Shown piece by piece: positions 4,644 to 5,472 of a stretch of DNA of 5,472 nt. How positions within the stretch are numbered: the first letter of the stretch is position 1; each line of letters begins with the position of its first letter. The position numbers and the translations under genes are program-made. The notes beneath the pieces were generated by a model. It was not told where the DNA came from, did not search any database, and saw only the letters and a program-made list of their open reading frames with translations. The DNA comes from Frankiales bacterium (GTDB lineage: Bacteria; Actinomycetota; Actinomycetes; Mycobacteriales; SCTD01): assembly GCA_025965495.1 (NCBI GenBank), contig JAOPWW010000308.1, positions 1 through 5,472 on the forward strand, written 5' to 3'.

Positions 4644-5472
4644 GTGACCCCCCTCCACCCGCCGGTCCGGGGGCGCACCGCCGCCGGCCGCGGCACCGGC
4701 CGCACCGCCGTCCTGGCCCTGCTCCTCCCCGTGCTGCTCCTCCTCGTCGGCGTCCCCGCCGCCCTCGCCGCGGACGGCCGGCTCGAGGGCACCGTCACCG
4801 GGCCGGACGGCGCCCCCGTGGCCCGCGTCTGCCTGACCACGAGCGCGCAGGACAGCAGCGGAGGGCACTACACGCTCAGCGGCGAGGACGGCACCTGGTC
4901 GATGGCGGTCCCTGCCGGCGCGCCCGTCCTGCACGTCGAGCGCTGCGGCACGTCCGCCCTCGTCGGCCAGCAGTTCTACGACCACGCGACCCGCCCTGAG
5001 GACGCGACGGTCCTCCAGGTCACCGACGGCGGCACGACGCACGTCGACGTCCACCTCGACGCCCCGGCCGCCCTGTCCGGCACGGTGACCGACGACGCCG
5101 GCGTGCCCGTCCCCGACGTCTGCGTCGACGCGAGCGGCCCGAACGACACCGACCGCGCCCGCACCGACGGCTCGGGCCGCTTCGCCATGACCGCCCTGTC
5201 GGCGGGGACCTTCCGGGTCCACTACGCGAGCTGCGACCCCGGCGGCCCGGTCGCGTCGGTGACCGCCACGGACAGCGTCACCCTCGCGGCCGGAGAGCAC
5301 CGGGAGGGCCTGGCGCTGCGGGCGCAGCGGTCCGCGCAGGTCCGTACCACCGTGACGGACGAGGCCGGTGCGCCGCTGTCCGGCGCGTGCCTCGACGTCG
5401 TGCCTGCGGGGAGCACCGACGGCGGCCAGCGCCTGCTGCCCTCGGGCAGCGACGGCGTGGCGCGGGTGGCCG
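4644..5472 (+). CDS. Secreted protein with Cys-paired carboxypeptidase-regulatory-like repeats, 5' part (3' end outside window)
   Basis: The frame is open from GTG 4644 to the window end (276 codons plus one base), with codons almost always ending in G or C. Residues 1-42 form a signal peptide: an Arg-rich start (RGRTAAGRGTGR), a hydrophobic core (TAVLALLLPVLLLLVGVP) and a cleavage motif ALA at 40-42. Then come similar beta-rich units of the carboxypeptidase-regulatory-like (CarboxypepD_reg) type: unit 1 at about 45-140 (LEGTVTGPDGAPVARVCLTT), unit 2 at about 143-228 (LSGTVTDDAGVPVPDVCVDA), and unit 3 from 231 (VRTTVTDEAGAPLSGACLDV), cut by the window end. Units 1 and 2 each carry two Cys (63/101 and 160/197); unit 3 shows its first (249). 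Such pairs probably form a disulfide within each unit outside the cell. Unit 1 also has QQFYDHATRPEDA, the segment that follows the second Cys in relatives. The role is likely at the cell surface or in adhesion; no catalytic domain is visible. An in-frame TAG at 4632 and the signal peptide fix the start. Confidence 0.88.
   Translation, partial: MTPLHPPVRGRTAAGRGTGRTAVLALLLPVLLLLVGVPAALAADGRLEGTVTGPDGAPVARVCLTTSAQDSSGGHYTLSGEDGTWSMAVPAGAPVLHVERCGTSALVGQQFYDHATRPEDATVLQVTDGGTTHVDVHLDAPAALSGTVTDDAGVPVPDVCVDASGPNDTDRARTDGSGRFAMTALSAGTFRVHYASCDPGGPVASVTATDSVTLAAGEHREGLALRAQRSAQVRTTVTDEAGAPLSGACLDVVPAGSTDGGQRLLPSGSDGVARVA

Noticed and set aside
4527..5300. Minus-strand open frame of 257 codons opposite the secreted-protein gene
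   Set aside because: It is antisense to a frame with a clear signal peptide and repeat domains, and its own product is low-complexity Gly/Ala/Arg/Val without motifs.

Overview
The window comes from a very GC-rich bacterial chromosome whose codons almost always end in G or C. The gene content (a DUF4349 membrane protein, a short-chain dehydrogenase, a two-lobed GNAT acetyltransferase, a DUF222/HNH protein and a secreted repeat protein) and two apparently leaderless GTG starts point to an actinobacterium. I cannot name the genus. There are no rRNA or tRNA genes, no CRISPR array, no transposase and no recognisable phage or plasmid gene.

Layout from left to right: (1) the 3' part of a DUF4349 gene on the plus strand, cut by the window start. 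(2) A convergent SDR oxidoreductase on the minus strand, only 3 bases away. (3) A 48-base divergent promoter region. (4) A GNAT acetyltransferase on the plus strand. (5) A 604-residue DUF222/HNH protein on the minus strand, whose 3' end overlaps the GNAT 3' end by 11 bases. (6) A 529-base intergenic region with lower GC next to the DUF222 gene, then direct repeats, short palindromes and hairpins. (7) A secreted protein with a signal peptide and cysteine-paired carboxypeptidase-regulatory-like beta-sandwich repeats on the plus strand, which runs off the window end and starts at GTG 4644.

The genes do not form an operon. Each faces a different way from its neighbours, and nothing suggests a shared pathway. 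Two are probably cell-surface proteins (DUF4349 and the repeat protein), two are probably soluble enzymes (SDR and GNAT), and the DUF222/HNH gene belongs to a multicopy actinobacterial family of unknown role. I see no convincing new multi-gene system. The points most worth a second look are the leaderless-type starts of the two plus-strand genes, the cysteine-paired repeats of the secreted protein, and the intergenic region at 4115-4643, including a codon-like, lower-GC stretch beside the DUF222 gene.
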